Of a stretch of DNA of 59,784 nucleotides, positions 1 through 9,556 are shown in pieces. Made by a program: the position numbers and the translations under genes. This DNA is from Methanobacterium sp. GTDB lineage: Archaea > Methanobacteriota > Methanobacteria > Methanobacteriales > Methanobacteriaceae. How positions within the stretch are numbered: position 1 is the first letter of the stretch; every line of letters starts with the position of its first letter. A model generated the notes under the pieces. That model searched no databases. It had not been told where the DNA came from and saw only the letters and a list, made by a program, of their open reading frames with translations. The stretch is from the NCBI GenBank assembly GCA_021372715.1, contig JAJFTX010000045.1, positions 1-59,784 on the forward strand, written 5' to 3'.

Positions 1-12
1 CCCAGCAGTCAT
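1..12 (-). CDS. atpE: A-type ATP synthase subunit E, first four codons only
   Basis: Only the start of the next operon gene lies in the window. On the minus strand a GGAGG Shine-Dalgarno just after the atpK stop is followed by ATG at 12..10 and the codons for M-T-A-G before the window ends. The subunit E identity comes from the conserved order H-I-K-E in methanogen ATP synthase operons, not from the residues themselves. Confidence 0.5.
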
Positions 13-23
13 GTCCTATCCTC

Positions 24-509
24 CTATCCGAGAATTCCACCGAAGACCATCAAGAGTATTGCGATCAGGAAACCGTATATAGCCTGGGTTTCTGATAGTG
101 CGGTGAATATAATACCACGAGCAAACATGTCTTCGTCTTCAACAACTGCTCCTACAGCTGAGGAAGCGGTTATACCCTGACCCATACCTGATCCTAAACC
201 TGCAAATCCTATAGCTGCACCAGCACCTATAGCTACTAGACCAGAAGTAACGGGTAAATTTTTTGATGCTCCCATAATTCCTGAGAAAACCAAAAGCAGT
301 ATTGCAATCAGGAAACCGTATATAGCCTGAGTCTCTGGCAGAGCGGTGAATATGATACCACGGGCAAACATGTCCTCATCTTCTGCCACAGCACCTACAC
401 TTCCTGCTGCTGCTATTCCTTGTCCTAATCCTGATCCTAAACCAGCCATACCAACGGCCAAACCTGCGCCGATGGCTGCTAAAGCTGTTCCTAAAACGAC
501 TTCTACCAT
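24..509 (-). CDS. atpK: A-type ATP synthase proteolipid subunit K (c ring), duplicated hairpin
   Basis: Membrane rotor ring subunit of the archaeal A-type ATP synthase, which carries the coupling ion. The 161 residues are two near-identical hairpins (about 1-80 and 82-161), so each protein supplies four membrane helices. Both halves keep the ion-binding glutamate in the second helix (E59 and E140, each in an ETQAIYG context) and a glutamine in the first helix (Q30 and Q111, in GQGI). A Gln together with Glu-Thr is the known ligand pattern of sodium-binding c subunits, so sodium coupling is a reasonable inference. The start ATG has a good AGGAGG site. It follows atpI by one base and precedes atpE. 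Confidence 0.95.
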   Translation of the reverse strand: MVEVVLGTALAAIGAGLAVGMAGLGSGLGQGIAAAGSVGAVAEDEDMFARGIIFTALPETQAIYGFLIAILLLVFSGIMGASKNLPVTSGLVAIGAGAAIGFAGLGSGMGQGITASSAVGAVVEDEDMFARGIIFTALSETQAIYGFLIAILLMVFGGILG

Positions 510-510
510 T

Positions 511-2520
511 TTATTTACCTCCTAAATCAGTATATTTTCTTTTTGCGCGGAAGGCTCTGAATTTCTGACTTCCACCTATGTAAAACTGAGCAAAATACTC
601 AACGTAATGCAAACGTAATGAATTTATAAAGGCCCCTAAACTCTGGAAGGCCATATTGGCAATATGTCCTCCAATAAATACAATTGGGGCTAAAATTATT
701 CCTATATACGGAATCATATCTCCAACCAGTCCAGTTAATATGTTAACGGTCATGGCTATTCCTCCTGTGGAAAGACATAGAGCTAATAGTCTGGCGTATG
801 ATAATAATGTTCCTAGGAAACCAGTAAGGTCCATAAGACCAAAGGCACCGTTGAAGTAGATGAGCATTATCAAGCTTAAGGCTATAATTGGTCCTCCTAC
901 TATGCCTGCTGTCATCATGTTACCGGTTAAAAGGAACGCGGCTACCAGAGCAACAATACCTGCTTCTAGTACGAACCAGACAATCTGTGCTCCTAAAGCT
1001 TCTCTTGTATCTCCACGGACTATGTTGTTGTAAGCTCCTATGACTAAACCCATGTTGATATGGATTACACCCACAATTAGAGCGATAACTAATATGATTT
1101 CGGGGTGTACAAAAGCGTCAGCTAAGCCTATTGTAGTTGGAAGAGGTGCTCCTCCTAAAATCCATCTGGGGAAAAAGTCTCCAATGAAACCATTTGTCAC
1201 CATTCCCAGAATGAAGGCCCATACACCACAGGCAATCAATACTAAACCAAAACTACCCATAAATTTATTAGTTTTACCCAAACCTTTATATAAAACCACT
1301 CCGATAAGAGCGTCAATTATTCCATAACCCGCATCAGTAAGACAGAATCCAAAGAAGAAGGGGAATACTATCGCCATTAAAATTGTGGGGTCAAATTCCC
1401 GATAGGTTGGGGTGGAATACATATGCACAAAACTCTCATATGGTTTGGCGAACTTGGGGTTATCCAGATGAACTGGTATATCATCCTTCTCAACATCAGG
1501 ATCAGAAACATCAATTACGGAGTGACCTTCGGTGGAGTCTTCAATAATTTGTATAGCTTTATCTAACTTTTTTGCCATGACCCAACCTTCCAGCATCACT
1601 GTGTTCTGGGTCTGGCCGAAGGAAGAATAAATTTCGCTTCTCTGTTTTTCAATTTCAAGTTGCTCTTTTAAAACTGTTAATTCTGGTTTCCACTGTGCAG
1701 ATATAACTGCTAATTCACTTAGTATATCTTTTTTCTCTTTTTCTATGCTTTCTATTCTTGATTCTGCATTTTTGATTATATCACTGGGTTTACCAGTTAC
1801 TCCGGGGAATTCATATCTTTCGAATTCTAGTTTTCTAAGCTGACTGGTAACTTCATCTCCATATTGTTTTCTGGTTATGACGATGAGAATTTTAAATTCT
1901 TTTAGGGCAGCATCGGTGTCAAACAATTCTATTTCATCTGTTAAATTTTTTAAGTTCTCTTTAAACTTTTCAAAAGACGTATTAGAAATTTTTCCAACGA
2001 TGACTGATACATATTCAGATTCTGAAAGGTCTGCTAAATCTATGTTGAAATTAGTTAAATTTTCAGCTACTTTATGTGCATTTTCTAGCTGAGCTTTCTC
2101 AGAATCTAGTTGGTTTAAATTATCTTCGTGAGGTTTGGTTTTTGATTCAACTTCACTAAGTACTTTTTCCACTTTTTTTATTAAATCTTCAACTTCTAGA
2201 GTTTCTACTTCTTTCTTTTCTATTGGCGGAGGGTTGATCATTCCCATAACCATCTTCATCATGCCTTTTTCCCTTTTTCGGACGGAATGTAAAAAATCGA
2301 TAGTACCGGTGGTTTTCATTAAAAGCGAAGAAATACGTCCGGTAAAAGGAGTGGCATGGGATGGTTGAAGGATCTGTTTCCACTCGGCATCTTGTTGTAT
2401 GCGCTCAGATATATCCTGGATTTGTACTAAACCTGCTTCATGTAGTGAACTCACTGCAGAATCAGAGTACTTGTCCAGGGTGATAATACTGAGCTTTTTC
2501 ATCCTGGCTGTTTTAAACAT
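511..2520 (-). CDS. atpI: A-type ATP synthase subunit I (a-subunit homologue)
   Basis: Stator membrane subunit that forms the ion path against the c ring. The 669 residues divide as the family does: a cytoplasmic, charged, coiled-coil-rich N-terminal half (to about residue 370) and a C-terminal half with seven or eight membrane segments. The essential membrane arginine is in LLSYARLLAL near residue 576. The length is normal for methanogens. The ATG is preceded by GTGAGGAT. It sits between atpH and atpK in a tightly spaced operon. Confidence 0.95.
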   Translation of the reverse strand: MFKTARMKKLSIITLDKYSDSAVSSLHEAGLVQIQDISERIQQDAEWKQILQPSHATPFTGRISSLLMKTTGTIDFLHSVRKREKGMMKMVMGMINPPPIEKKEVETLEVEDLIKKVEKVLSEVESKTKPHEDNLNQLDSEKAQLENAHKVAENLTNFNIDLADLSESEYVSVIVGKISNTSFEKFKENLKNLTDEIELFDTDAALKEFKILIVITRKQYGDEVTSQLRKLEFERYEFPGVTGKPSDIIKNAESRIESIEKEKKDILSELAVISAQWKPELTVLKEQLEIEKQRSEIYSSFGQTQNTVMLEGWVMAKKLDKAIQIIEDSTEGHSVIDVSDPDVEKDDIPVHLDNPKFAKPYESFVHMYSTPTYREFDPTILMAIVFPFFFGFCLTDAGYGIIDALIGVVLYKGLGKTNKFMGSFGLVLIACGVWAFILGMVTNGFIGDFFPRWILGGAPLPTTIGLADAFVHPEIILVIALIVGVIHINMGLVIGAYNNIVRGDTREALGAQIVWFVLEAGIVALVAAFLLTGNMMTAGIVGGPIIALSLIMLIYFNGAFGLMDLTGFLGTLLSYARLLALCLSTGGIAMTVNILTGLVGDMIPYIGIILAPIVFIGGHIANMAFQSLGAFINSLRLHYVEYFAQFYIGGSQKFRAFRAKRKYTDLGGK

Positions 2521-2530
2521 GGTATCCTCA

Positions 2531-2845
2531 CTATAAAATGCTTTTCACTATTATTTCTGCAGCTGCATCAACATTATCGGTAGCTTTTTTCTTATTTATT
2601 TCTACCTCTTCGGCAGTTTTATTAGATATTTGGTAAGCTTCCTTTTTTGCATTGGTTTCAGCTTCAAAAAGCATCTTTTCTGCTTCTTCCAGAGCTTCTC
2701 TTTTGGCGTTTTCTATAATTTCTTTCGATTTGGATTCAGCTTCATCAATCATTTCAGATGATTTCTTCTCTGTATCCTCTATTAATTTATCGGCATCGTT
2801 TTCAGCCTTTTTAATGGTTGTAATAGCTTCCGATATCGTTGTCAT
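2531..2845 (-). CDS. atpH: A-type ATP synthase subunit H (peripheral stalk)
   Basis: A short, highly charged, continuous helix (heptad-like, rich in Glu, Lys and Ala) typical of the H subunit, which pairs with subunit E to form the peripheral stalk. An upstream in-frame ATG exists at 2857, but GGTGAT lies four bases before the ATG at 2845, so the protein starts MTTISEAI (104 residues). It is the first gene of the ATP synthase operon seen here. An AT-rich spacer of about 100 bases separates it from the citrate-synthase-like gene upstream and probably holds the operon promoter. Confidence 0.9.
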   Translation of the reverse strand: MTTISEAITTIKKAENDADKLIEDTEKKSSEMIDEAESKSKEIIENAKREALEEAEKMLFEAETNAKKEAYQISNKTAEEVEINKKKATDNVDAAAEIIVKSIL

Positions 2846-2941
2846 ATAAATCACCATGATATTCCAAAATTTCTCTTGAGTTATATATATCTTTTACTAT
2901 TTAATTCCGGACTTCTTATATCCTTTTTGTTTATTAACGCT

Positions 2942-3823
2942 TTAAACCATTTTAATATCTTCATTTGGATTTCTTTCGTCCACACCATCATAATAAATCT
3001 CATCGGTTTCAATTAATTTTTTGAATGGAGTTTCCTGAGTTTTTTCTTCATGGACATGCGATATTAATGCTGGAATCCTGCCTATCATAAAAATTCCCGT
3101 ACCTAATTTCCAAGTAAATCCCATATCTGATAAAATACCCGCATTAGCCCCATCAACATTTATATGAATATTTTTTCTTTCAAAAAGAATTTTCCCAATG
3201 GCCATAGCCAGCTGGGTATGGTTTCCGTAAAAACCATACTTTTGGGCGGTTTCTATAAGTTTAGGAGCTCTAGGATCTTCTTTATGATAACGATGACCAT
3301 AACCTGGGATTTTCTGGTTTTTCTGCAGATATTCTTCCACTATATTATATGCCAGTAAATTGATATCTTTAGTAGATACAATATTTGACAGAGATAAATC
3401 TAATGTTTGTTCTGCAGTCTCATCAATAACACCATTTTGCAATTTCTCCTGAAGAATTTTCATACATAGTTCCAGAGCACCAGCATGATGTTTTCCGAAG
3501 GCCATAATACCACCAGACACACAAGTATTTAATGGAGAACCAGCGGATGCCATGAGACGAGCTATTTGTGTACTGGGTGGTGTTGTACCATGATCACAGA
3601 AAGATACTAGGACAGCTTCAAGCATGTTAGACTCGTTTTTTGAGGGTTTATTACCATTTATCAACAAATAAACCATATCTGGGAAAGATAGATGTCCAAT
3701 TAATTCTTCCTGCGAATAACCCCTGGTAATAATTCGATTGGGTTCAACTTTGGTTATAGAAGTTTTCCATTTAGGATTTCTAAACTTGAGGAATTCATCC
3801 ATATTTTCGATATTGATTGCCAT
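2942..3823 (-). CDS. citrate synthase / citryl-CoA lyase family protein (short form)
   Basis: A 293-residue member of the citrate synthase superfamily, shorter than ordinary citrate synthase (about 370-430) and near the length of citryl-CoA lyase-type proteins. All three catalytic residues are visible: His in GKHHAGA (about 112-113), His in GYGHRYH, and Asp in NVDGANA. The start is the ATG after GGAGTGAT. It lies upstream of the ATP synthase operon and next to a fumarase alpha gene, an order I recall from Methanothermobacter. Whether it makes or cleaves citrate cannot be told from sequence. Methanobacteriales are known for a reductive partial TCA pathway, so the physiological role is open. 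Confidence 0.8.
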   Translation of the reverse strand: MAINIENMDEFLKFRNPKWKTSITKVEPNRIITRGYSQEELIGHLSFPDMVYLLINGNKPSKNESNMLEAVLVSFCDHGTTPPSTQIARLMASAGSPLNTCVSGGIMAFGKHHAGALELCMKILQEKLQNGVIDETAEQTLDLSLSNIVSTKDINLLAYNIVEEYLQKNQKIPGYGHRYHKEDPRAPKLIETAQKYGFYGNHTQLAMAIGKILFERKNIHINVDGANAGILSDMGFTWKLGTGIFMIGRIPALISHVHEEKTQETPFKKLIETDEIYYDGVDERNPNEDIKMV

Positions 3824-3852
3824 AAATATCACTCCAATATTATTCTAAGACT

Positions 3853-4728
3853 TTAATCATGGGGATGAAAATCAAATGATGATACTCTTGGTTCAACACA
3901 GCAGCACGGCCTAATACTTAATATTCGCACTCCACTGGCTCTTTGAGGTCCTATATTGATGAAAGAACCCAGAGCAGTTACTGAACCACCCAAATTTAAA
4001 GCACCAATTTGATAACTATTGATGGTTTTTGTTAAATCCCTCTCTAATTCTGATTGTATTTCAAGATTTCCATATGCCATGGCTTTAAGCATCAACGATG
4101 TTGCTTCAAAATGTGTCCTACCCACACCTACAGCAGGTATACAGGGAGTACAGCCTAGTTTAGGAAGTTCTAACTTCATAAATTTTTTTATTTCTTCAAA
4201 TATTTCATTATAATCTCTTTTATGAAAAATACTATGGGTTCTTGCCCTTATCTCCGGACCTCCACCTAGCATGAGAATGTGTATCCTTATTTTATCCTGA
4301 TTATTTGGATTTTTTTCTATATCTAGTTGATCTATAATGAAAGATGATGGAATTAATTTTCCTGGTTCATTATAAAGACCTTTTTTTTGTTCTATTCGTT
4401 CTAAATCATTACCTCGAACAGCCATGGGCCTTCCAGGTAGTTCTTGTAATCCCATTTTTATTCCTTCTTTAATTTCTGGAATAAAATTTGCAGGTATAAT
4501 GGAGTCTTCTCCTATTTCTAAGATTACATGGGGGACTCCAGTATCATCACATAGGGGAGTGTTTTTTTCATTTGCTATCTGTGCATTTTCAATTAAAAGC
4601 TTTAGAATCCAGGAAGCCAGAGGATTTACCTCATTTGTAATGGCTTTATGGTAAGCTTTAATCTGATCCTCACGGAATGTTGTACTGGCCTTTATAACGG
4701 CGTTTTTAACTAGATTTATTAGATCCAT
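3853..4728 (-). CDS. class I fumarate hydratase, alpha (N-terminal) subunit
   Basis: Iron-sulphur hydro-lyase subunit of the two-subunit class I fumarase/L(+)-tartrate dehydratase family, interconverting fumarate and malate. The LCDDTG and LGCTPCIP segments match cluster-ligand regions of the family. The C-terminal region has three adjacent cysteines (RPCCCVE). At 291 residues it is the alpha subunit only; no beta subunit is in the window, so the partner must be elsewhere. The start is supported by GGAGAAG five bases upstream. It is followed by the citrate-synthase-like gene 29 bases downstream. Confidence 0.85.
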   Translation of the reverse strand: MDLINLVKNAVIKASTTFREDQIKAYHKAITNEVNPLASWILKLLIENAQIANEKNTPLCDDTGVPHVILEIGEDSIIPANFIPEIKEGIKMGLQELPGRPMAVRGNDLERIEQKKGLYNEPGKLIPSSFIIDQLDIEKNPNNQDKIRIHILMLGGGPEIRARTHSIFHKRDYNEIFEEIKKFMKLELPKLGCTPCIPAVGVGRTHFEATSLMLKAMAYGNLEIQSELERDLTKTINSYQIGALNLGGSVTALGSFINIGPQRASGVRILSIRPCCCVEPRVSSFDFHPHD

Positions 4729-4785
4729 AACTTCTCCTTTATCATAATTTCTAAGATAAAAATAGTATTATAAAATATAAGTTTA

Positions 4786-5685
4786 TCATTCAGGAATTGC
4801 TAAATCCTTTGACCCCGCTTTAGATGATATTGCTTTAGGATAATAACGTTCTATCATATTTTTGACCAGAAACACCTGTTTTATTCGTTCATTAGCCTCT
4901 TTTGGTGTTGTTTCATAACCATGATGTTGGGCAATGGAACCTCCAGTTTTAAGATAAACTGGTGCTGCTACTCGAATTATGTTGGGAACCTCATAATGCC
5001 TTATAAAACCACCAGATGATTGTGGGTTTTCTGTATGAAAATCTATAGGTATATTTATGGCATTTCTCAAGGCTGCCATCATATTGAGCTGCAGATCCCG
5101 CACTGGATTGAATGAATCAGCACCTAATTCTTCTAATAATTTTGCAGAAGCAGGATTACCATGTCCAGTGTGCGCGGAAACCTTAAAGTGTATATTTTCA
5201 GGAAGTTCATTTGATTCTCTCATTTTTCCCAGAACCCAAAGTAATCCTTCATCATAAACAACTATTCCTCGAACACCAAGCTCTGATGCTCTTTTAACAT
5301 CTTCTATGGCATATAAAAGATTTTCATAACCTCTTAAGCGATATCCTATCCTTGCTCCTTCTTTAGTTTGGGAGGAAGCACTGGTATCATATGTCGCACG
5401 GGGGCCTACGCTTAAAAAAAGTTCTATCTTAGCATCCTTGGCCATTTCTATCATTTCTTCTATTTCAGAATCTGTTAAAAGCATTATGCCTTTGGTTTGA
5501 GTAACCCGATGTAATATCACATCATACTCTTGGGAAGAGTCTAAAAGAGAGGCCATTGCATCTGGTTTTTGGATACCTGGAACTTCAAATCTGTATTGGG
5601 CTCCATCTGAAAATCTAAGATTAGAATCTACTGTTCGATCTACTTGATTTATTCCTAATGTTTTAAGGAATTCCCATGATTGCAA
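4786..5685 (-). CDS. U32-peptidase-like TIM-barrel protein
   Basis: About 299 residues, with a barrel-like pattern of short strands and helices (GVRGIVVYDEG, IHFKVSAHTGHG, IPIDFHTENPQ) resembling the U32 peptidase family. Members of that family act in RNA or quinone hydroxylation or have unproven collagenase activity. The cluster cysteines of the hydroxylase types are not evident. GGAGTGATTAA directly precedes a TTG at 5685; the in-frame GTG at 5694 lies inside that Shine-Dalgarno, so TTG is the better start. It lies between the fumarase and PrpD-like genes in the same direction. The family call is moderate and the function unknown. Confidence 0.6.
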   Translation of the reverse strand: MQSWEFLKTLGINQVDRTVDSNLRFSDGAQYRFEVPGIQKPDAMASLLDSSQEYDVILHRVTQTKGIMLLTDSEIEEMIEMAKDAKIELFLSVGPRATYDTSASSQTKEGARIGYRLRGYENLLYAIEDVKRASELGVRGIVVYDEGLLWVLGKMRESNELPENIHFKVSAHTGHGNPASAKLLEELGADSFNPVRDLQLNMMAALRNAINIPIDFHTENPQSSGGFIRHYEVPNIIRVAAPVYLKTGGSIAQHHGYETTPKEANERIKQVFLVKNMIERYYPKAISSKAGSKDLAIPE

Positions 5686-5731
5686 ATTAATCACTCCGGT
5701 CTATTGGTGGTTAATGGAACTATTATTTGAG

Positions 5732-7084
5732 TTATAATAGAAATGAGTTTAATTCATCCATAAAATTATTTATATTATTATATGAATCCATATTTTCTAT
5801 TATTTCCATTACTTGAATATCCACTTTAGGATTTAATTTTAAAAATTTACCACATATATCAGATTTATCTAAGGGATTTTCCGGTTCACCTAGTGGTAGA
5901 TCAACTATTTTCTCATTTACTTCTTTTTTAGTGGAGATGGATACACGTGATGGTCTAGTGGATGGATATTGTTCATCATATGCGTCATCAATTTCAATTT
6001 TAATTTTTTGGGATAGATCTGAAATTTCATTATCCAGGTCATCGAGGGATGTATAGTTTAATATCAGGTTATCCAATCCATAATAATTATTAAATAGAGC
6101 AACTGCCATTGACACTGGTAAACTTTGTTTCAGGGATTCTGATGTTAGAGGTTGATAATTGTTATGCTCTGCGGCTATTTTATACGTATTAACCCTGATC
6201 TTCTCAATTTCTTTAGGTTTGATGTTTTTCTGGATCGTAATGTCTAGCATCGCATCGATACTGGAGTGTAAATGCCTACAAACAGGGTAGATCTTAAAAT
6301 AAACCTCTAAGATCCTGTAGGTATTCATAAGTAAATCTAGATCTGTTTCGTAAGGATTTATACCTGTCATTGAGGATATAAATCCTTCTTTACCTTCTAA
6401 AATAGTATTTGATCCGGTAAAACCCTTCTCCGCTAATAAAGATGATAAAATTCCAGATTGGGCTGCTTTACCTGCATGTATGTGTTTTCCCATTGAGCCT
6501 GAATGATCGGATATTAGAAGACCGGCTGCTTGGGTCCCGGCCAAACCTAAAGCATTAATTATCTTCTCTGATTTAAGATTCATAGCTTTGCTGGCTGCTG
6601 CTGCTGCACCAAATGTTCCACAAGTACCGGTACTGTGAAATCCTCTACTGCGATGAGCAGGATTAACCAACATTCCCACTACAATGGCTATTTGATATCC
6701 AACCACTATGGACTCTATTAATTCCTTTCCAGTTTTATTCCGGGCTTCACATATAGAAAGAGCTGCAGGCATAACACATGTCCCGGGATGAAGTTGTGCT
6801 CTACGGTGTCCATCATCCAAGTCAAGTGAATGGGCGAATATTCCATTGGCCAATCCGGCTTCAATAGCACTTGATTTTCCTTCACCAATAACTGTAGATT
6901 CGTTATTGGTATTGATGATACTTTTTATAGCTTTACCACTATCAGTTTCAGATCCTCTTAAGGCTACACCTAAAAAATCAATAAAACATTGTTTAGCTTT
7001 AGTAACCACAGTTTCTGGCAGCTGTTCATATTTCAGGGAATTTATATATTCCGTTAACTTTGCAGTAATCATTTTATATCTCAT
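5732..7084 (-). CDS. MmgE/PrpD family protein
   Basis: The 450 residues match the MmgE/PrpD superfamily, whose members include 2-methylcitrate dehydratase and cis-aconitate decarboxylase. Recognisable segments are the N-terminal helical domain with FIDFLGVALRG, the SLDLDDGH motif near residue 70, HPGTCVMPAAL and the central YFKIYPVCRHLHS segment. The start overlaps the tiaS stop (ATGA), indicating translational coupling; an ATG four codons later is an alternative. Its position two genes from a citrate-synthase-family gene suggests it may dehydrate a citrate-like tricarboxylate, but this is inference. Confidence 0.8.
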   Translation of the reverse strand: MRYKMITAKLTEYINSLKYEQLPETVVTKAKQCFIDFLGVALRGSETDSGKAIKSIINTNNESTVIGEGKSSAIEAGLANGIFAHSLDLDDGHRRAQLHPGTCVMPAALSICEARNKTGKELIESIVVGYQIAIVVGMLVNPAHRSRGFHSTGTCGTFGAAAAASKAMNLKSEKIINALGLAGTQAAGLLISDHSGSMGKHIHAGKAAQSGILSSLLAEKGFTGSNTILEGKEGFISSMTGINPYETDLDLLMNTYRILEVYFKIYPVCRHLHSSIDAMLDITIQKNIKPKEIEKIRVNTYKIAAEHNNYQPLTSESLKQSLPVSMAVALFNNYYGLDNLILNYTSLDDLDNEISDLSQKIKIEIDDAYDEQYPSTRPSRVSISTKKEVNEKIVDLPLGEPENPLDKSDICGKFLKLNPKVDIQVMEIIENMDSYNNINNFMDELNSFLL

Positions 7085-8400
7085 CTATCAATTCGGCATC
7101 TGATTAATGGTTTACTTAAATGTCTTCTTGCTGAAGGAGGAACTTCATAAAAACCTTTTTTAAGAGTTCTATTAATTTCTAAAAGTATCTTGTTATCATC
7201 TTTGATTTTCCGCCCACATTTGGGGCATTTATATCCTTTATTTTTTCCTGCAGATTTCATCCGTTTACCGCATGAGCATAAAGGATTAATAGTATTATAA
7301 GCCTTTGCAAGTTCAATTATCTTAAATTTTTCAACATTCAGGGTTCCTTTTTCTCCTATTCCTCCGTAAACTTTTATAAAATCGCCCTTAATTAGTTGTT
7401 TAAATATATCCCGGAAACCTTTAGTTGGTTCATAGGCTGCACATTCTATGCTTCCGGAGTCATCCCTTAACTTTAAAATTACATGACCCCCTGCAATAAC
7501 ATGAGGATTATCAGCTACCTCTCCCTTAACGATATAACAGTTGTATTTAGTCATGTTAGAAATCTGGTTGATTTTTAATAAATGCTGGTCAGTATGCTGA
7601 TTAGTAATAAAAATCGCTGTTCTTTCTATTGGTTCACATGATTTAATCATATCATGTGCCTTTTTGACACAATCAGAAGTTTCACCCCTTATACCCCATA
7701 ATATAGGGCAAGGAGTGTGTGGTTCAATGGCGATGTAACCTTCTTCCTCATCGAGATTATCAAAGGTACAGGGATAGGTAATCTGGTCCATCTTCAGAAC
7801 TGATTCGTATTTAATCCTTCTTTTAGTACCATAATTTAAGGGGATTCGGTAGGCTAAAAGTTCAAATGTTCTATCTTCTAAAGGACAGCCTATAGAGGCT
7901 AATGCTCCTATGATTCCTCTGCCTTTTTTGAATTTATAAATTTCTGCTCCAATTAAATCTGCTGTTTTTTCTGCATCTTCAATAGTGACCAAATTACGCA
8001 CGGTATTCTGGGCATAATCTTCTAAAACCTTGGGTAAAAATAGTTCATCATCAAGATCATCAATATCTATGTTTGTGACATCCATTTTTTGTTTATAAAA
8101 TACCACACCCGGATTGGTATTTTCTTCTTCAAGATGTGATAACTTTTCAACACCATTAAGAATAAGATTTTTAGCTGTTTCAAATTCTTCATTGGACTTT
8201 ACTAGCAATTTAAAGGAAACAGCCCCGTTACCCCTGGTTTTAAACCTTGCAAATGGATTTAAACGAATTAACCGGGGATAACCTATGATTTGGAAACCGT
8301 AATCTTTAAGTTCATCCATCACCACAGCAGTTATATAAGTGGTGCACATTCCTCGACTGGAATCAGTATCATCGATACCCACATATATTATATCATACAT
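7081..8400 (-). CDS. tiaS: tRNA(Ile2) 2-agmatinylcytidine synthetase
   Basis: Modifies C34 of tRNA-Ile2 with agmatine so that it reads AUA codons; essential in most archaea. The N terminus VGIDDTDS with RGMCTTY is the catalytic domain signature. A C-terminal OB-like segment and a zinc ribbon (CSCGKR...CPKCGRK) complete the usual architecture in about 439 residues. The open frame extends 23 codons further upstream, but homologues begin at MYDIIYVGIDDTDS, giving ATG at 8400. Starting there also leaves 48 bases for the divergent promoters shared with the HTH regulator. Confidence 0.9.
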   Translation of the reverse strand: MYDIIYVGIDDTDSSRGMCTTYITAVVMDELKDYGFQIIGYPRLIRLNPFARFKTRGNGAVSFKLLVKSNEEFETAKNLILNGVEKLSHLEEENTNPGVVFYKQKMDVTNIDIDDLDDELFLPKVLEDYAQNTVRNLVTIEDAEKTADLIGAEIYKFKKGRGIIGALASIGCPLEDRTFELLAYRIPLNYGTKRRIKYESVLKMDQITYPCTFDNLDEEEGYIAIEPHTPCPILWGIRGETSDCVKKAHDMIKSCEPIERTAIFITNQHTDQHLLKINQISNMTKYNCYIVKGEVADNPHVIAGGHVILKLRDDSGSIECAAYEPTKGFRDIFKQLIKGDFIKVYGGIGEKGTLNVEKFKIIELAKAYNTINPLCSCGKRMKSAGKNKGYKCPKCGRKIKDDNKILLEINRTLKKGFYEVPPSARRHLSKPLIRCRIDR

Positions 8401-8448
8401 ATTTTCATTGCACATTTCATAATACATAAATTTTACCAGGTGGTCCCT

Positions 8449-9453
8449 ATGAGTGGCATCCCCATGCACAGAGATCAGGTCTTAATCGAGATAACCGAAC
8501 TTCTATCTAATCATGGTTTTGAAACATCTAATATATATGATAGAAGCTGTTTTGATATGGTTGCTCGTCGTGAATTAATTCTTCTTTTACTTAAAGTTTT
8601 AATTAATGTAGATGGCTTCAGCAGCCAGCAGGCCCAGGAAATAAAAAGATTAGCCCATACCTTCCTGGCTTCTCCTTTAATTGTAGGGTTTAAATCTAAA
8701 ACAGAACCTTTAGAGGAAGATGTTGTATATGAAAGACATGGAATTCCAGTTGTAGCCCCGGAGACACTACGTAATATGGTGGTGGATGATGTATATCCAG
8801 AAATTTTAGCTGATCGAGGGGGTTACTATGTAAATATAGATGGTGATGCCATCAAAGAAATGAGAATGAAGCAGAATCTATCCCTGAAAGATGTGGCAGA
8901 TATAGCCCATGTGTCCCGAGAGACCATCTATAAATATGAGCATGGAATTGTTCGTGCTGTTCCAGAAACGGCCATGATTCTGGAAAGTATATTGAATATG
9001 AAAATAACACTTTCTATAGACCCATTTAAAGTACCCGATACTAAATCAGACATAATTAAATCAAAAGAATCTAACAAAGAAGCTGATAAATCTAATAATC
9101 AGGAATTGAACCAGAAAGAACCTAAGGAACTTATTAAACTTGGTTTTGGAGTTATACCTACCAATAAAACACCATTCGATGCCATTGCCCAGACAAATTA
9201 TAAAAAAACTGCAGAAAAACAGAATACACTACTAACAAACCTGGAAAAAAATAGAAATAAGAAGATCTTAAAAAAAATGGCACTGAATATTAAAGACCTA
9301 TCTGATATAACCAAAAAAGAAGCAGTTTTTATAATGGAAAGTAAGCGTATCATTGAATGCATTGAGGGCATACCAGCAGTAAATATCGGCGAAATATGTG
9401 AAATGGAAAACTGTCGAGAATTCATTCGTTTATTAAAGGAAAGGAAAAATTAA
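8449..9453 (+). CDS. archaeal HTH-type transcriptional regulator (MTH_967-like family)
   Basis: A 334-residue archaeal regulator with a central XRE-type helix-turn-helix (MKQNLSLKDVADIAHVS followed by ETIYKYEHG). The N-terminal half resembles a restriction-enzyme-like or archaeal-specific sensor domain, and a conserved C-terminal region ends the protein. The open frame extends upstream, but AGGTGG five bases before ATG at 8449 (MSGIPMHRDQ) decides the start. It is divergent from tiaS. The ligand and targets are unknown for the family. Confidence 0.8.
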   Translation: MSGIPMHRDQVLIEITELLSNHGFETSNIYDRSCFDMVARRELILLLLKVLINVDGFSSQQAQEIKRLAHTFLASPLIVGFKSKTEPLEEDVVYERHGIPVVAPETLRNMVVDDVYPEILADRGGYYVNIDGDAIKEMRMKQNLSLKDVADIAHVSRETIYKYEHGIVRAVPETAMILESILNMKITLSIDPFKVPDTKSDIIKSKESNKEADKSNNQELNQKEPKELIKLGFGVIPTNKTPFDAIAQTNYKKTAEKQNTLLTNLEKNRNKKILKKMALNIKDLSDITKKEAVFIMESKRIIECIEGIPAVNIGEICEMENCREFIRLLKERKN

Positions 9454-9556
9454 ACATTAAAAAAGTTCACTCAAAAGGGAAAACTAAATAATTCTTAATT
9501 TTTTTAAGCAGCCTGAATTTTTTAATAACCAAATCACAATTTTTTATTATATTAAT

